A stretch of 6,455 bases of DNA, from NCBI GenBank assembly GCA_012515365.1, contig JAAYYM010000011.1, positions 1-6,455 of the forward strand, given 5' to 3'. Below, piece after piece: positions 1-5,874 of the stretch. The notes below the pieces were generated by a model. It was not told the DNA's origin and did not search any database. It was given only the letters and a program-made list of their open reading frames with translations. Numbering within the stretch: position 1 is the first letter of the stretch; the number at the start of each line of letters is the position of its first letter. The position numbers and the translations under genes are program-made. This DNA is from Clostridia bacterium (GTDB lineage Bacteria > Bacillota_A > Clostridia > Lachnospirales > Lachnospiraceae).

Positions 1-243
1 CCAAAGATGATTAAGACTCGTTTAAAGATTGACAGAAAAATTTTTTATCGGATTCTTGATGATTTTAGAGACGATATCGTGGAGGAGACAGAGGATGCAT
101 TTATTGTAGAGAAAGAGATAGAGGATAACAGAGAGCTGATGCTTTATTTGCTTTCTTTCGCAGATGGACTTACTATTCTTGAGCCGGAATGGCTGCGAGC
201 GGACTATACCGCTTTACTGCGCAACATGTTAAATCGATATTGA
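1..243 (+). CDS. WYL-domain transcriptional regulator, C-terminal fragment (5' end outside window)
   Basis: The reading frame is open from base 1 (Pro-Lys before the first Met at base 7) to TGA at 241-243, and the six bases before that Met hold no ribosome binding site. I therefore read it as the last 80 residues of a longer gene, not a 78-residue protein. The fragment resembles the C-terminal extension (WCX) of YafY/PafBC-like WYL regulators: a basic beta strand (TRLKIDRKIFYRILDDF), a short acidic segment, a helix, then the tail LLSFADGLTILEPEWLRADY followed by a helix ending LNRY. That 'LLSFGDxVxVLEPxxLR' ending is typical of the family. Such proteins are normally helix-turn-helix DNA-binding regulators with a ligand-sensing WYL domain; neither the HTH nor the WYL core is visible here. 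The purine-gene promoter follows 21 nt after the stop, so the two units look transcriptionally separate. The family call is fairly sure; the regulated target is unknown. Confidence 0.75.
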   Translation, partial: PKMIKTRLKIDRKIFYRILDDFRDDIVEETEDAFIVEKEIEDNRELMLYLLSFADGLTILEPEWLRADYTALLRNMLNRY

Positions 244-264
244 AAATCTATATTCAGAATCCTC

Positions 265-293
265 TTGATTTTTATGATTCTTTCCTATATGAT
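265..293 (+). promoter_or_regulatory. Sigma-A promoter for the purine leader
   Basis: The -35 hexamer TTGATT (265-270) and the -10 hexamer TATGAT (288-293) are separated by exactly 17 nt, close to the sigma-A consensus. Transcription would start near 299-301, just before the first riboswitch helix at 303. That placement supports both the promoter and the aptamer boundaries. Confidence 0.75.
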
Positions 294-302
294 AGGGATT
301 AG

Positions 303-387
303 ATACACGACTGACGGAAACAGATCTAGATCTGAGTAGGGTTTACCTACAGGGAGTGTATGGATTTAAACAGCCGACCGTCTGGGC
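303..387 (+). promoter_or_regulatory. ZTP (pfl motif) riboswitch aptamer
   Basis: This is a ZTP/ZMP-sensing riboswitch, which responds to build-up of the purine intermediate ZMP (AICAR) and its triphosphate when 10-formyl-folate runs short. The visible elements, in order, are as follows. P1 is ATACAC (303-308) with GTGTAT (356-361). The conserved CGACTGACGG follows (308-317). An accessory hairpin comes from the perfect palindrome CAGATCTAGATCTG (321-334). P2 is GTAGG (336-340) with CCTAC (346-350), followed by the conserved AGGGAG (351-356). The 3' domain has CCGTCTGGGC (378-387), with a short P3 of GCC (373-375) and GGC (385-387). The pseudoknot GACGG (313-317) with CCGTC (378-382) shows a compensatory A-T pair relative to the commoner GGCGG/CCGCC. 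The next two genes make and consume the sensed pathway's intermediates, as expected for this class. Confidence 0.93.
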
Positions 388-425
388 AGCATAGTAAAGT
401 GCGCTCAGATGGTCTTTTTGGTTTT
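376..425 (+). terminator. Riboswitch-controlled intrinsic terminator (expression platform)
   Basis: GACCGTCTGGGC (376-387) pairs with GCTCAGATGGTC (403-414) over 12 bp, including two G-U wobbles. The loop is 15 nt and the stem is followed by TTTTTGGTTTT (415-425). The 5' arm contains both the aptamer's pseudoknot strand (378-382) and its conserved TGGGC, so aptamer folding and terminator folding exclude each other. Ligand binding should hold the aptamer and allow read-through into the purine genes, making this a genetic ON switch. No separate anti-terminator is needed. Confidence 0.9.
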
Positions 426-469
426 AGTAGAAAGAATCAAGGCGCGCATAAAACACAGGAGGATAAAAA

Positions 470-1183
470 ATGAATATGCTTTCAATCGAAAAGGAATTAA
501 GTGAAAACGCTTATCCGGGCCGTGGAATCATCATCGGTAAATCAGAGGATGGGAAACAGGCAGTAACTGCTTACTTTATTATGGGAAGAAGCCAGAATAG
601 CAGAAATCGTATTTTTGTCGAGGATGGACAGGGAATACGTACACAGGCGTTTGATCCGTCAAAACTTGAGGATCCGAGTTTGATTATTTATGCACCGGTT
701 CGTGTGCTTGGCAACAAGACGATCGTCACAAATGGAGATCAAACTGATACCATCTATGAAGGAATGGATCAGATGCTTACCTTTGAGCAATCCTTAAGAA
801 GTCGTGAATTTGAACCGGATGCTCCTAATTATACCCCTCGTATTTCAGGCGTTATGCATATTGAAAACGGCAGCTACAGCTATGCCATGTCTATCTTAAA
901 AAGTAATCAGGGAAATCCTGAATCATGCAATCGCTTTACCTATGCATATGAAAATCCTCAGGCAAAGGAAGGTCGCTTCATCCATACCTATATGCATGAT
1001 GGAAATCCACTTCCAAGCTTTGAGGGAGAGCCAAAATTGATTGAAATTAAGGGCAGTATTGATGAGTTCACTGATCGTATCTGGAATAGTCTGAATGAAG
1101 ATAATAAGGTTTCTTTGTTTGTACGTTACATTGACATAAAAGATGGAAGCTATGAGACTAGGATTGTCAATAAGAATCAATAA
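470..1183 (+). CDS. IMP cyclohydrolase, PurO-like family
   Basis: This 237-residue cytosolic protein is predicted to close the ring of FAICAR to give IMP, the final step of de novo purine synthesis. It matches the stand-alone IMP cyclohydrolase family (archaeal PurO and clostridial relatives; an Ntn-hydrolase-like fold), not the MGS-domain cyclohydrolase of fused PurH. Recognisable segments are YPGRGIIIG (residues 15-23), YFIMGRSQNSRNR (35-47), VTNGDQTD (86-93) and EPDAPNYTPRISG (115-127). The length is near that of family members. AGGAGG at 457-462 lies 7 nt before the chosen ATG; the second in-frame ATG at 476 would be 13 nt away, so the first is preferred. The gene follows the ZTP riboswitch and precedes the AICAR formyltransferase that makes its substrate. 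Its last codons form part of a 20-nt tandem repeat that runs through the stop. I leave the symbol blank because bacterial copies are not consistently called purO. Confidence 0.9.
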   Translation: MNMLSIEKELSENAYPGRGIIIGKSEDGKQAVTAYFIMGRSQNSRNRIFVEDGQGIRTQAFDPSKLEDPSLIIYAPVRVLGNKTIVTNGDQTDTIYEGMDQMLTFEQSLRSREFEPDAPNYTPRISGVMHIENGSYSYAMSILKSNQGNPESCNRFTYAYENPQAKEGRFIHTYMHDGNPLPSFEGEPKLIEIKGSIDEFTDRIWNSLNEDNKVSLFVRYIDIKDGSYETRIVNKNQ

Positions 1184-1228
1184 GGACAAATAAGAATCAA
1201 TAAGAACCAATAGAAATTAATCAATAAA
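1169..1228 (+). repeat. 20-nt tandem repeat across the stop codon of the IMP cyclohydrolase gene
   Basis: Units at 1169-1188 and 1189-1208 match at 18 of 20 positions, starting with an identical 16-mer (AATAAGAATCAATAAG). A third, degraded unit follows at 1209-1228. Each unit is itself roughly two copies of a 10-mer, AATAAGAATC. The gene's stop (1181-1183) lies in unit 1. Because 20 is not a multiple of 3, the downstream copies are out of frame; read-through would end at TAG 1211-1213. The remainder of the 140-nt gap before the next gene is AT-rich and includes a 12-nt palindrome, TAATCATGATTA (1237-1248). I see no terminator or convincing promoter in it. Confidence 0.85.
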
Positions 1229-1323
1229 ACAACAAATAATCATGATTAATATAAAACGATACTAAATAAAAAATATTAACTAAGAGTCGGTAAATATGTA
1301 ATGACAAATGGAGGAAACATAAG

Positions 1324-2502
1324 ATGAATGAAATACAATTAAAATATGGATGCAACCCAAATCAGAAACCATCCAGAATCTATATGGAAGATGGTAGTGA
1401 ACTGCCTGTAACTGTATTGAACGGAAAACCGGGCTATATCAATTTTCTGGATGCGTTTAATGGCTGGCAGCTTGTAAAGGAGCTGAAAGAAGCAACAGGA
1501 CTTCCGGCAGCTACTTCTTTCAAACATGTATCACCAGCAGGTGCTGCAGTAGGAAATCCTTTGGATGAAACACTTGCAAAAATTTACTGGGTAGATGATC
1601 TGATGCCGCTTTCACCACTTGCATGTGCTTATGCAAGAGCAAGAGGTGTCGACAGAATGTCTTCCTTCGGTGATTTTATTGCTTTATCTGATGAGTGCGA
1701 TGTGGACACTGCACGTCTGATCAAACGGGAAGTATCTGACGGTATCATTGCACCTTCTTACAGTGAAGAAGCACTGGCATTGCTTAAAGAGAAAAAGCGC
1801 GGAAACTATAACATTATTCAGATTGATCCAAATTATCAGCCAGCGCCAATCGAGCGTAAGCATGTATATGGAATTACGTTTGAGCAGGGAAGAAATGAAC
1901 TTGATATCAATGGTGATCTGCTGTCGAACATTGTGACAAAGAATAAAATCATTCCTGAATTTGCCATTAATGATATGAAGATCGCATTGATAACATTGAA
2001 ATATACACAGTCTAATTCTGTATGTTACGTAAAAGGTGGACAGGCAATCGGTATCGGAGCCGGACAGCAGTCAAGGATCCATTGTACAAGATTGGCCGGA
2101 CAGAAGGCTGACAACTGGTTTTTACGTCAGTCACCAAAGGTTTTAAACCTTCCATTTTTAGATGAATTAGGCCGTCCGGAGCGTGATAACGCAATCGATG
2201 TATACATTTCAGATGAATATGAAGATGTACTTCGTGATGGTGAATGGCAGCAAAGATTCAAAGAAAAGCCAGCTGTATTTACCAGAGAAGAAAAACGCGC
2301 ATGGCTAGATCAGAATAAAGATGTTACGCTTGGATCAGATGCATTTTTCCCATTCCCAGATAATATTGAGCGAGCTTATAAGAGTGGCGTTAAATATATT
2401 GCACAGCCAGGCGGATCAGTAAGAGACGGACTTGTGATAGAATGCTGCGATAAGTATCAGATTGCAATGGCCTGCACAGGAATTCGTTTATTCCATCACT
2501 AA
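1324..2502 (+). CDS. AICAR formyltransferase (phosphoribosylaminoimidazolecarboxamide formyltransferase), stand-alone form
   Basis: This cytosolic enzyme transfers a formyl group from 10-formyl-tetrahydrofolate to AICAR (ZMP), giving FAICAR for the cyclohydrolase encoded just upstream. At 392 residues it is shorter than bifunctional PurH (about 510 residues in bacteria, about 590 in animals) because the N-terminal MGS cyclohydrolase domain is absent. The catalytic Lys-His pair is present as K67-H68 in FKHVSPAGAAVG, equivalent to Lys266-His267 of human ATIC. Other family signatures are FIALSDECDV, REVSDGIIAPSYSEEAL, GIGAGQQSR, FFPFPDNIE and the C-terminal PGGSVRDG to RLFHH ending. Several of these read closer to the eukaryotic ATIC formyltransferase domain than to E. 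coli-type PurH, by memory comparison only. TGGAGG at 1309-1314 sits 9 nt before the ATG. With no promoter or terminator in the 140-nt gap, it is probably co-transcribed with the upstream gene and under the ZTP riboswitch. I left the symbol blank because purH normally implies the fused enzyme. Confidence 0.93.
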   Translation: MNEIQLKYGCNPNQKPSRIYMEDGSELPVTVLNGKPGYINFLDAFNGWQLVKELKEATGLPAATSFKHVSPAGAAVGNPLDETLAKIYWVDDLMPLSPLACAYARARGVDRMSSFGDFIALSDECDVDTARLIKREVSDGIIAPSYSEEALALLKEKKRGNYNIIQIDPNYQPAPIERKHVYGITFEQGRNELDINGDLLSNIVTKNKIIPEFAINDMKIALITLKYTQSNSVCYVKGGQAIGIGAGQQSRIHCTRLAGQKADNWFLRQSPKVLNLPFLDELGRPERDNAIDVYISDEYEDVLRDGEWQQRFKEKPAVFTREEKRAWLDQNKDVTLGSDAFFPFPDNIERAYKSGVKYIAQPGGSVRDGLVIECCDKYQIAMACTGIRLFHH

Positions 2503-2604
2503 TTCAAAGCAAGTTTAACGAAGTTGAAATCTAACAAGTTTGGATAATTCCTTTTAAATTGGAAGAAATTACAACAAAAGACAGAAAAATCACGATATTT
2601 ATTA

Positions 2605-2651
2605 TAAAAAGTAAACAATGTCTTGCCAATAATTTATTAAAATGATAAAAT
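2605..2651 (+). promoter_or_regulatory. Overlapping sigma-A and sigma-28-like promoter candidates for the chemoreceptor gene
   Basis: Two promoter readings overlap here. The sigma-A reading is TTGCCA (2623-2628), 17 nt, then TAAAAT (2646-2651). The motility-sigma (SigD/FliA) reading is TAAA (2605-2608), 16 nt, then GCCAATAA (2625-2632), one base from the GCCGATAA consensus with a spacer one nt over the usual 15. Chemoreceptor genes are commonly SigD-dependent, which favours the second reading on context. The base match and spacing slightly favour the first. Both could be real. Confidence 0.5.
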
Positions 2652-2668
2652 AAATTTATCAGTTTTTT
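2643..2668 (+). other. AT-rich inverted repeat followed by a T run: weak terminator/attenuator or operator
   Basis: TGATAAA (2643-2649) and TTTATCA (2655-2661) form perfect 7-bp arms around a 5-nt spacer, followed after one G by TTTTTT (2663-2668). The left arm overlaps the sigma-A -10 candidate at 2646-2651. In read-through RNA from the purine genes this could be a weak intrinsic terminator; as DNA it could be an operator. The stem has a single G-C pair, so termination would be inefficient. It is the only terminator-like structure I see between the purine genes and the chemoreceptor. Confidence 0.3.
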
Positions 2669-2686
2669 CTGTTTGGAGGAATACAA

Positions 2687-2719
2687 ATGAGAAAGTGGGG
2701 CGTGTGCGATGAAACTTAA
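2687..2719 (+). CDS. 10-codon leader ORF overlapping the chemoreceptor start
   Basis: ATG at 2687 follows a strong TGGAGGA ribosome binding site (2674-2680) at good spacing and encodes [10 protein letters not shown] before TAA at 2717-2719. The chemoreceptor ATG (2709) lies inside it in another frame, with an 11-nt overlap. The chemoreceptor itself has only a weak SD-like GTGGGG (2695-2700). The best ribosome site in the region thus serves this ORF, which suggests translational coupling by termination and re-initiation. No peptide function can be assigned, and the ORF could be incidental. Confidence 0.45.
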   Translation: MRKWGVCDET

Positions 2720-4415
2720 AACAAGAATCACATTAATGTCTGTCCTGCCGTTGATTTTACTTGGAATTGTTGCTTTTATAGTAATGGAATTACAGGTGAA
2801 TGATAAAATGGCTGACGAGGCATATACAGGCTTAAGAGCTGCGGCTCTTGCAACTAGAAATGCAATAGAGTTAGAGATACCTGGTGAGTATCATCTAGAC
2901 GAGAACAACGAATTATGGAAAGGCGATACGCTCAATATTTCACAGTCAATGGATATTGCTGATCTAGTGAAAAAAGAAACAGGGATTGATATTACAGTGT
3001 TTTATGAAGATACTAGATTTATGACATCTGTAATAGGTGAAGATGGAAAACGGGCCATTGGAACACAAGCCTCTGATAAGGTTATTGAAGAAGTACTTAA
3101 TAAGGGCAATGATTATTCGGCTGATCATGTAGATGTTGCAGGAACAGAGTATTTCGTTTACTACGTTCCATTATATCAGGATGGAACGACAGATCCTATA
3201 GGAATGGTATTTGCAGGTAAAAGCCAGGAGGCTGTAGAAGCAGAGATTACACAGGTTACAATGACTCTTTTAGGAGCTGTTATCCTTTGTGTGATTGTAT
3301 TTGGAGCTCTTGCAATTTATTCATCTAATAACATTGTAACAAACCTGAAAAAGAGTATTTCCGTTGTTGAAGCTGTTTCAACAGGTAATCTCGCAGTTAC
3401 AATGGATAACAGATTGTTAAAACGAAAAGATGAAGTCGGAGAAATCGCAAGATACATTCAAAAACTCAGAGATGATCTGTTACGGATTATCGGAAACTTA
3501 AAACAGCAAAGCTCTATGCTTTATGGTACGTCTTCTCATCTTGATGCTACCTCTGCACATGCATTTGACGCAGTGGGACAGGTAGAGAGAGCAATTCATG
3601 AAATTGCTGATGGTGCTACTTCACAGGCAGATGAAACACAGAAGGCAACAGAAAATGTAATCTATATGGGAAATCTCGTAGAGAATACAACAGCTGATGT
3701 GGATGAGCTATATAACAATGCGTCAGCAATGCAAAAATCTAGTGAAGAAGCTTCATCTACACTTGGTGAATTAAATGAGATTAATAAAAAAGCTAAAAAT
3801 GCTATTGATATTATCTATGAGCAGACCAATACAACAAATGAATCTGCATTGAAGATCAGAGAAGCAACAAACCTGATTACAGCCATTGCAGATGAGACAA
3901 ACCTGTTATCATTAAATGCATCAATAGAAGCAGCAAGAGCAGGAGAGCAGGGACGTGGATTTGCAGTAGTAGCAGCACAGATTCAGAAGCTGGCAGAACA
4001 GTCTAATGAGTCTGCAAGACAGATTGAACAGATTATCGTTTCTCTGATTCAGGATTCTACAAAAGCTGTTGAGACCATGGATGAAGTTCGCGAGATCATG
4101 GAAAGACAGAGCGAAAATGTAGAACGTACGGAGCATATGTTTGAACAGGTTAAGGTCGGTATTGATAAGTCAATCAGTGGTGTTAACAGTATAGCTGAAA
4201 AGACACGTAATTTGGACGAAGCAAGAGTTAATGTAGTAGATGTGGTTCAGAATCTGACAGCAATTGCTCAGGAAAATGCGGCGGGAACGGAAGAAACTTC
4301 TGCTTCGACGACAGAGTTTGGTAATATGATGGGTGACATTCAGACATCTTCAGTACAGCTTAAGGACATTGCAAATGGTTTGGATGAAAACATGAAAGTA
4401 TTTAAGACAGAATAG
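2709..4415 (+). CDS. Methyl-accepting chemotaxis protein with single Cache-type sensor domain
   Basis: This 568-residue inner-membrane chemoreceptor would sense an extracellular ligand and signal to CheA/CheW. TM1 is at about residues 7-26 and TM2 at about 183-204. Between them is an extracellular domain resembling a single Cache domain ([41 protein letters not shown]). A HAMP linker spans about 205-260. The long cytoplasmic coiled coil (about 280-560) has the family's hairpin tip at 394-422, including [20 protein letters not shown] and GRGFAVVA. A consensus methylation-type segment [10 protein letters not shown] is at 524-533. No CheW-tethering pentapeptide is seen at the C terminus. ATG 2709 is the first possible start in frame, since TGA at 2688-2690 blocks any extension; its own SD is weak and it overlaps a short leader ORF. 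The ligand cannot be deduced. No other chemotaxis or flagellar gene is in view, so this is probably a dispersed receptor gene. Confidence 0.95.
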   Translation: MKLKTRITLMSVLPLILLGIVAFIVMELQVNDKMADEAYTGLRAAALATRNAIELEIPGEYHLDENNELWKGDTLNISQSMDIADLVKKETGIDITVFYEDTRFMTSVIGEDGKRAIGTQASDKVIEEVLNKGNDYSADHVDVAGTEYFVYYVPLYQDGTTDPIGMVFAGKSQEAVEAEITQVTMTLLGAVILCVIVFGALAIYSSNNIVTNLKKSISVVEAVSTGNLAVTMDNRLLKRKDEVGEIARYIQKLRDDLLRIIGNLKQQSSMLYGTSSHLDATSAHAFDAVGQVERAIHEIADGATSQADETQKATENVIYMGNLVENTTADVDELYNNASAMQKSSEEASSTLGELNEINKKAKNAIDIIYEQTNTTNESALKIREATNLITAIADETNLLSLNASIEAARAGEQGRGFAVVAAQIQKLAEQSNESARQIEQIIVSLIQDSTKAVETMDEVREIMERQSENVERTEHMFEQVKVGIDKSISGVNSIAEKTRNLDEARVNVVDVVQNLTAIAQENAAGTEETSASTTEFGNMMGDIQTSSVQLKDIANGLDENMKVFKTE

Positions 4416-4440
4416 TATGATCTGATAGAGAGTAAAAAAG

Positions 4441-4469
4441 AGAAGCGGTAGAATTACCGCTTCTTTTTT
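4441..4469 (+). terminator. Strong intrinsic terminator after the chemoreceptor gene
   Basis: GAAGCGGTA (4442-4450) and TACCGCTTC (4455-4463) form a perfect 9-bp stem with a GAAT loop, extended to 10 bp by A4441-T4464. The run of T residues to 4469 completes a Rho-independent terminator. An A-rich run at 4434-4439 precedes the stem, so it could also work on the opposite strand. It begins 26 nt after the chemoreceptor stop. Confidence 0.93.
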
Positions 4470-4493
4470 GAAATAACAGGATGGGAGAACAAT

Positions 4494-5057
4494 ATGAATT
4501 CGGGCGAGAGATATGTAGATGGTTTTATATTTGCGACAAAGGATGACGCACAGATTGCCAGAGAGGAAATCAAGAAAATCAGATATATTTCAGAAAAGAT
4601 GGATTATAATCATCCAGAGGCTATATTAGCAATCTATAATAAGATGATTCAAAATCAGTTATTTGTAACTCCGGTAGGGTATACTTTCTTGCGAGAAACA
4701 CAGTTATTTTTATTACGAAATCAGGAAATCAAGGATGAAGAAGTACTGGATATTTCCATGCGAACAGTTTTTGGAGAGCGACATAGAGAACCTGTAAAAA
4801 TGGATGCAGTTTACATTCAGCCGAAGAAACCCAAAGATTATAAAAAAAGAGCAGATTTTCTGAGTGCTATTTGTACGCTGCTTGTCCTGATGGTGCTTGC
4901 AATGTTTGCTATCTCGTTGAATTCCAATCGACCAAATATCTTGAATTATGAACGGGTACTGACAGATCGGTATGCATCTTGGGAGGAGGATCTGACAGAA
5001 CGCGAAGCTGTTATTCGTGAAAAGGAAGAAGAACTTTTAATTGATACTCAGGAATGA
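4494..5057 (+). CDS. Single-pass membrane protein of unknown function
   Basis: I do not recognise this 187-residue protein. It has three visible parts. Residues 1-120 are a soluble, charged, mostly helical-looking domain (for example DDAQIAREEIKKIRYISEKM, then HPEAILAIYNKMIQ). One membrane segment spans about 122-142. The C-terminal tail of about 45 residues is acidic and has heptad-like spacing (YASWEEDLTEREAVIREKEEELL), suggesting a short coiled coil. The lysine/arginine-rich stretch KKPKDYKKR (111-119) before the membrane segment predicts a cytoplasmic N domain and an external tail by the positive-inside rule. There is no cleavable signal peptide. GGGAG (4483-4487) lies 6 nt before the ATG. 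The gene begins 24 nt after the chemoreceptor terminator and ends 96 nt before a response regulator. Its link to either is unproven. The coding call is good because the frame is long, has a ribosome binding site and a coherent topology. Confidence 0.8.
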   Translation: MNSGERYVDGFIFATKDDAQIAREEIKKIRYISEKMDYNHPEAILAIYNKMIQNQLFVTPVGYTFLRETQLFLLRNQEIKDEEVLDISMRTVFGERHREPVKMDAVYIQPKKPKDYKKRADFLSAICTLLVLMVLAMFAISLNSNRPNILNYERVLTDRYASWEEDLTEREAVIREKEEELLIDTQE

Positions 5058-5082
5058 AAATCAATATACTGTTCACACTTTC

Positions 5083-5114
5083 AACATATATGTTTCTTAT
5101 AATCAGACTATAAT
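5083..5114 (+). promoter_or_regulatory. Promoter region of the response regulator: two TATAAT boxes and a 12-bp palindrome
   Basis: Two perfect -10 hexamers, TATAAT at 5098-5103 and 5109-5114, lie 40-56 nt before the start codon. Neither has a good -35 at 16-18 nt (the nearest, TTCACA 5072-5077, is 20 nt from the first). The perfect palindrome AACATATATGTT (5083-5094) covers the spacer just upstream of the first box. A poor -35 next to a dyad suggests activator-dependent or repressible transcription, possibly autoregulation by the response regulator, but this is inference. Confidence 0.5.
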
Positions 5115-5153
5115 CTTTCTATAAATAGCATGATATCACAAGGAGATGAGCAT

Positions 5154-5831
5154 ATGGATAAACTAAAAATTCTAGTTGTTGATGACGAAAGCAGAATGCG
5201 AAAACTGGTAAAGGATTTTCTTGTAAAAAAGAATTTTGAAGTACTGGAAGCAGAAGACGGAGTTCAAGCTATGGATTTGTTTTTTGAAGTGAAAAACATT
5301 GCATTGATCATTCTTGATGTGATGATGCCTAATATGGATGGCTGGCAGACCTGTAAGGAGATTCGTGCGTACAGTAAGGTACCTATTATTATGTTAACTG
5401 CAAAAGGAGAAGAACGAGATGAACTTCAGGGCTTTGAAATGGGTGTAGATGAATACATTTCAAAACCGTTCAGTCCTAAAATTTTAGTTGCACGTGTGGA
5501 AGCGATTTTACGTCGAACCAATGCACTGGCAGGAGATGATATCATATCGGTAGGAGGAATTGTTGTCGACAAAGCTGCACATGACGTAAAGATTGATGGG
5601 AAAATGGTTGATTTAAGTTTTAAAGAGTTCGAGCTGCTCACTTATTTTCTTGAAAATGAAGGCATCGCTTTATCCAGAGAAAAAATACTAAATCATGTAT
5701 GGAATTATGATTATTTTGGGGATGCAAGAACAATAGATACCCATGTAAAAAAATTAAGAAGCAAGATGGGCGAAAAGGGTGAACTGATCAAGACAATCTG
5801 GGGGATGGGTTACAAATTTGAGTGTAACTAA
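5154..5831 (+). CDS. OmpR/PhoB-family response regulator transcription factor
   Basis: This 225-residue cytosolic two-component regulator is activated by phosphorylation and binds DNA through a winged helix. The receiver domain (about 3-120) has all the key residues: acidic pair D10-D11, phospho-acceptor D55 in ILDVMMPNMDG, T82 in MLTAKG, and K104 in YISKPF. The C-terminal winged-helix domain (about 130-223) has the usual LSFKEFELLTYFLENEG, SREKILNHVWNYDYFGDARTIDTHVKKLRSKM and IWGMGYKF. I chose ATG 5154 because AAGGAG (5140-5145) is 8 nt ahead of it and the protein then begins MDKLKILVVDDE, as is normal. The in-frame ATG at 5130 would add eight residues and place the ribosome site inside the gene. 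No histidine kinase lies next to it in this window, so it is an orphan here. Its stop codon lies in a direct repeat. Confidence 0.95.
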   Translation: MDKLKILVVDDESRMRKLVKDFLVKKNFEVLEAEDGVQAMDLFFEVKNIALIILDVMMPNMDGWQTCKEIRAYSKVPIIMLTAKGEERDELQGFEMGVDEYISKPFSPKILVARVEAILRRTNALAGDDIISVGGIVVDKAAHDVKIDGKMVDLSFKEFELLTYFLENEGIALSREKILNHVWNYDYFGDARTIDTHVKKLRSKMGEKGELIKTIWGMGYKFECN

Positions 5832-5861
5832 TCAGATTAAATCTAATCAAACTAATCAGAT
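5826..5861 (+). repeat. Direct repeat and dyads between the response regulator and the MarR gene
   Basis: AACTAATCAGAT occurs at 5826-5837 and 5850-5861, 24 nt apart. The first copy contains the response regulator's stop (5829-5831). The same stretch holds two overlapping inverted repeats: TAATC-A-GATTA (5829-5839) and GATTA-AATC-TAATC (5835-5848). TAATC/GATTA elements are thus clustered directly upstream of the MarR promoter (-35 at 5875). This could be a regulator-binding site, for example for MarR autoregulation. It is not a convincing terminator because no T run follows. Confidence 0.6.
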
Positions 5862-5874
5862 CATAAAGTTATGC

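Noticed and set aside
923..1210. Minus-strand ORF of 95 codons
   Set aside because: It is antisense to the IMP cyclohydrolase gene, has no family resemblance, and its start lies in the AT-rich repeat; a shadow of the real gene.
1237..1248. 12-nt palindrome TAATCATGATTA between the two purine genes
   Set aside because: It is AT-rich, has no loop or T run for a terminator and is not near a promoter; not enough to call a site.
2579..2674. Long-range inverted repeat ACAGAAAAA (2581-2589) with TTTTTCTGT (2664-2672)
   Set aside because: The 74-nt loop and A/T-run arms make it likely to be chance, and the left arm would not be in RNA made from the chemoreceptor promoter.
2531..2731. Minus-strand ORF of 66 codons over the intergenic region upstream of the chemoreceptor gene
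   Set aside because: The translation is an AT-driven hydrophobic/lysine mix, and the ORF lies over promoter elements of the opposite strand. No family match.
4481..4546. Short ORF beginning at ATG 4481, overlapping the start of the membrane-protein gene
   Set aside because: Its ATG is part of the ribosome-binding region of the real gene, and the 21-residue product shows nothing recognisable.
5130..5153. Longer response regulator starting at ATG 5130
   Set aside because: No ribosome site precedes it, while AAGGAG is ideally placed for ATG 5154, which also gives the normal receiver-domain N terminus.
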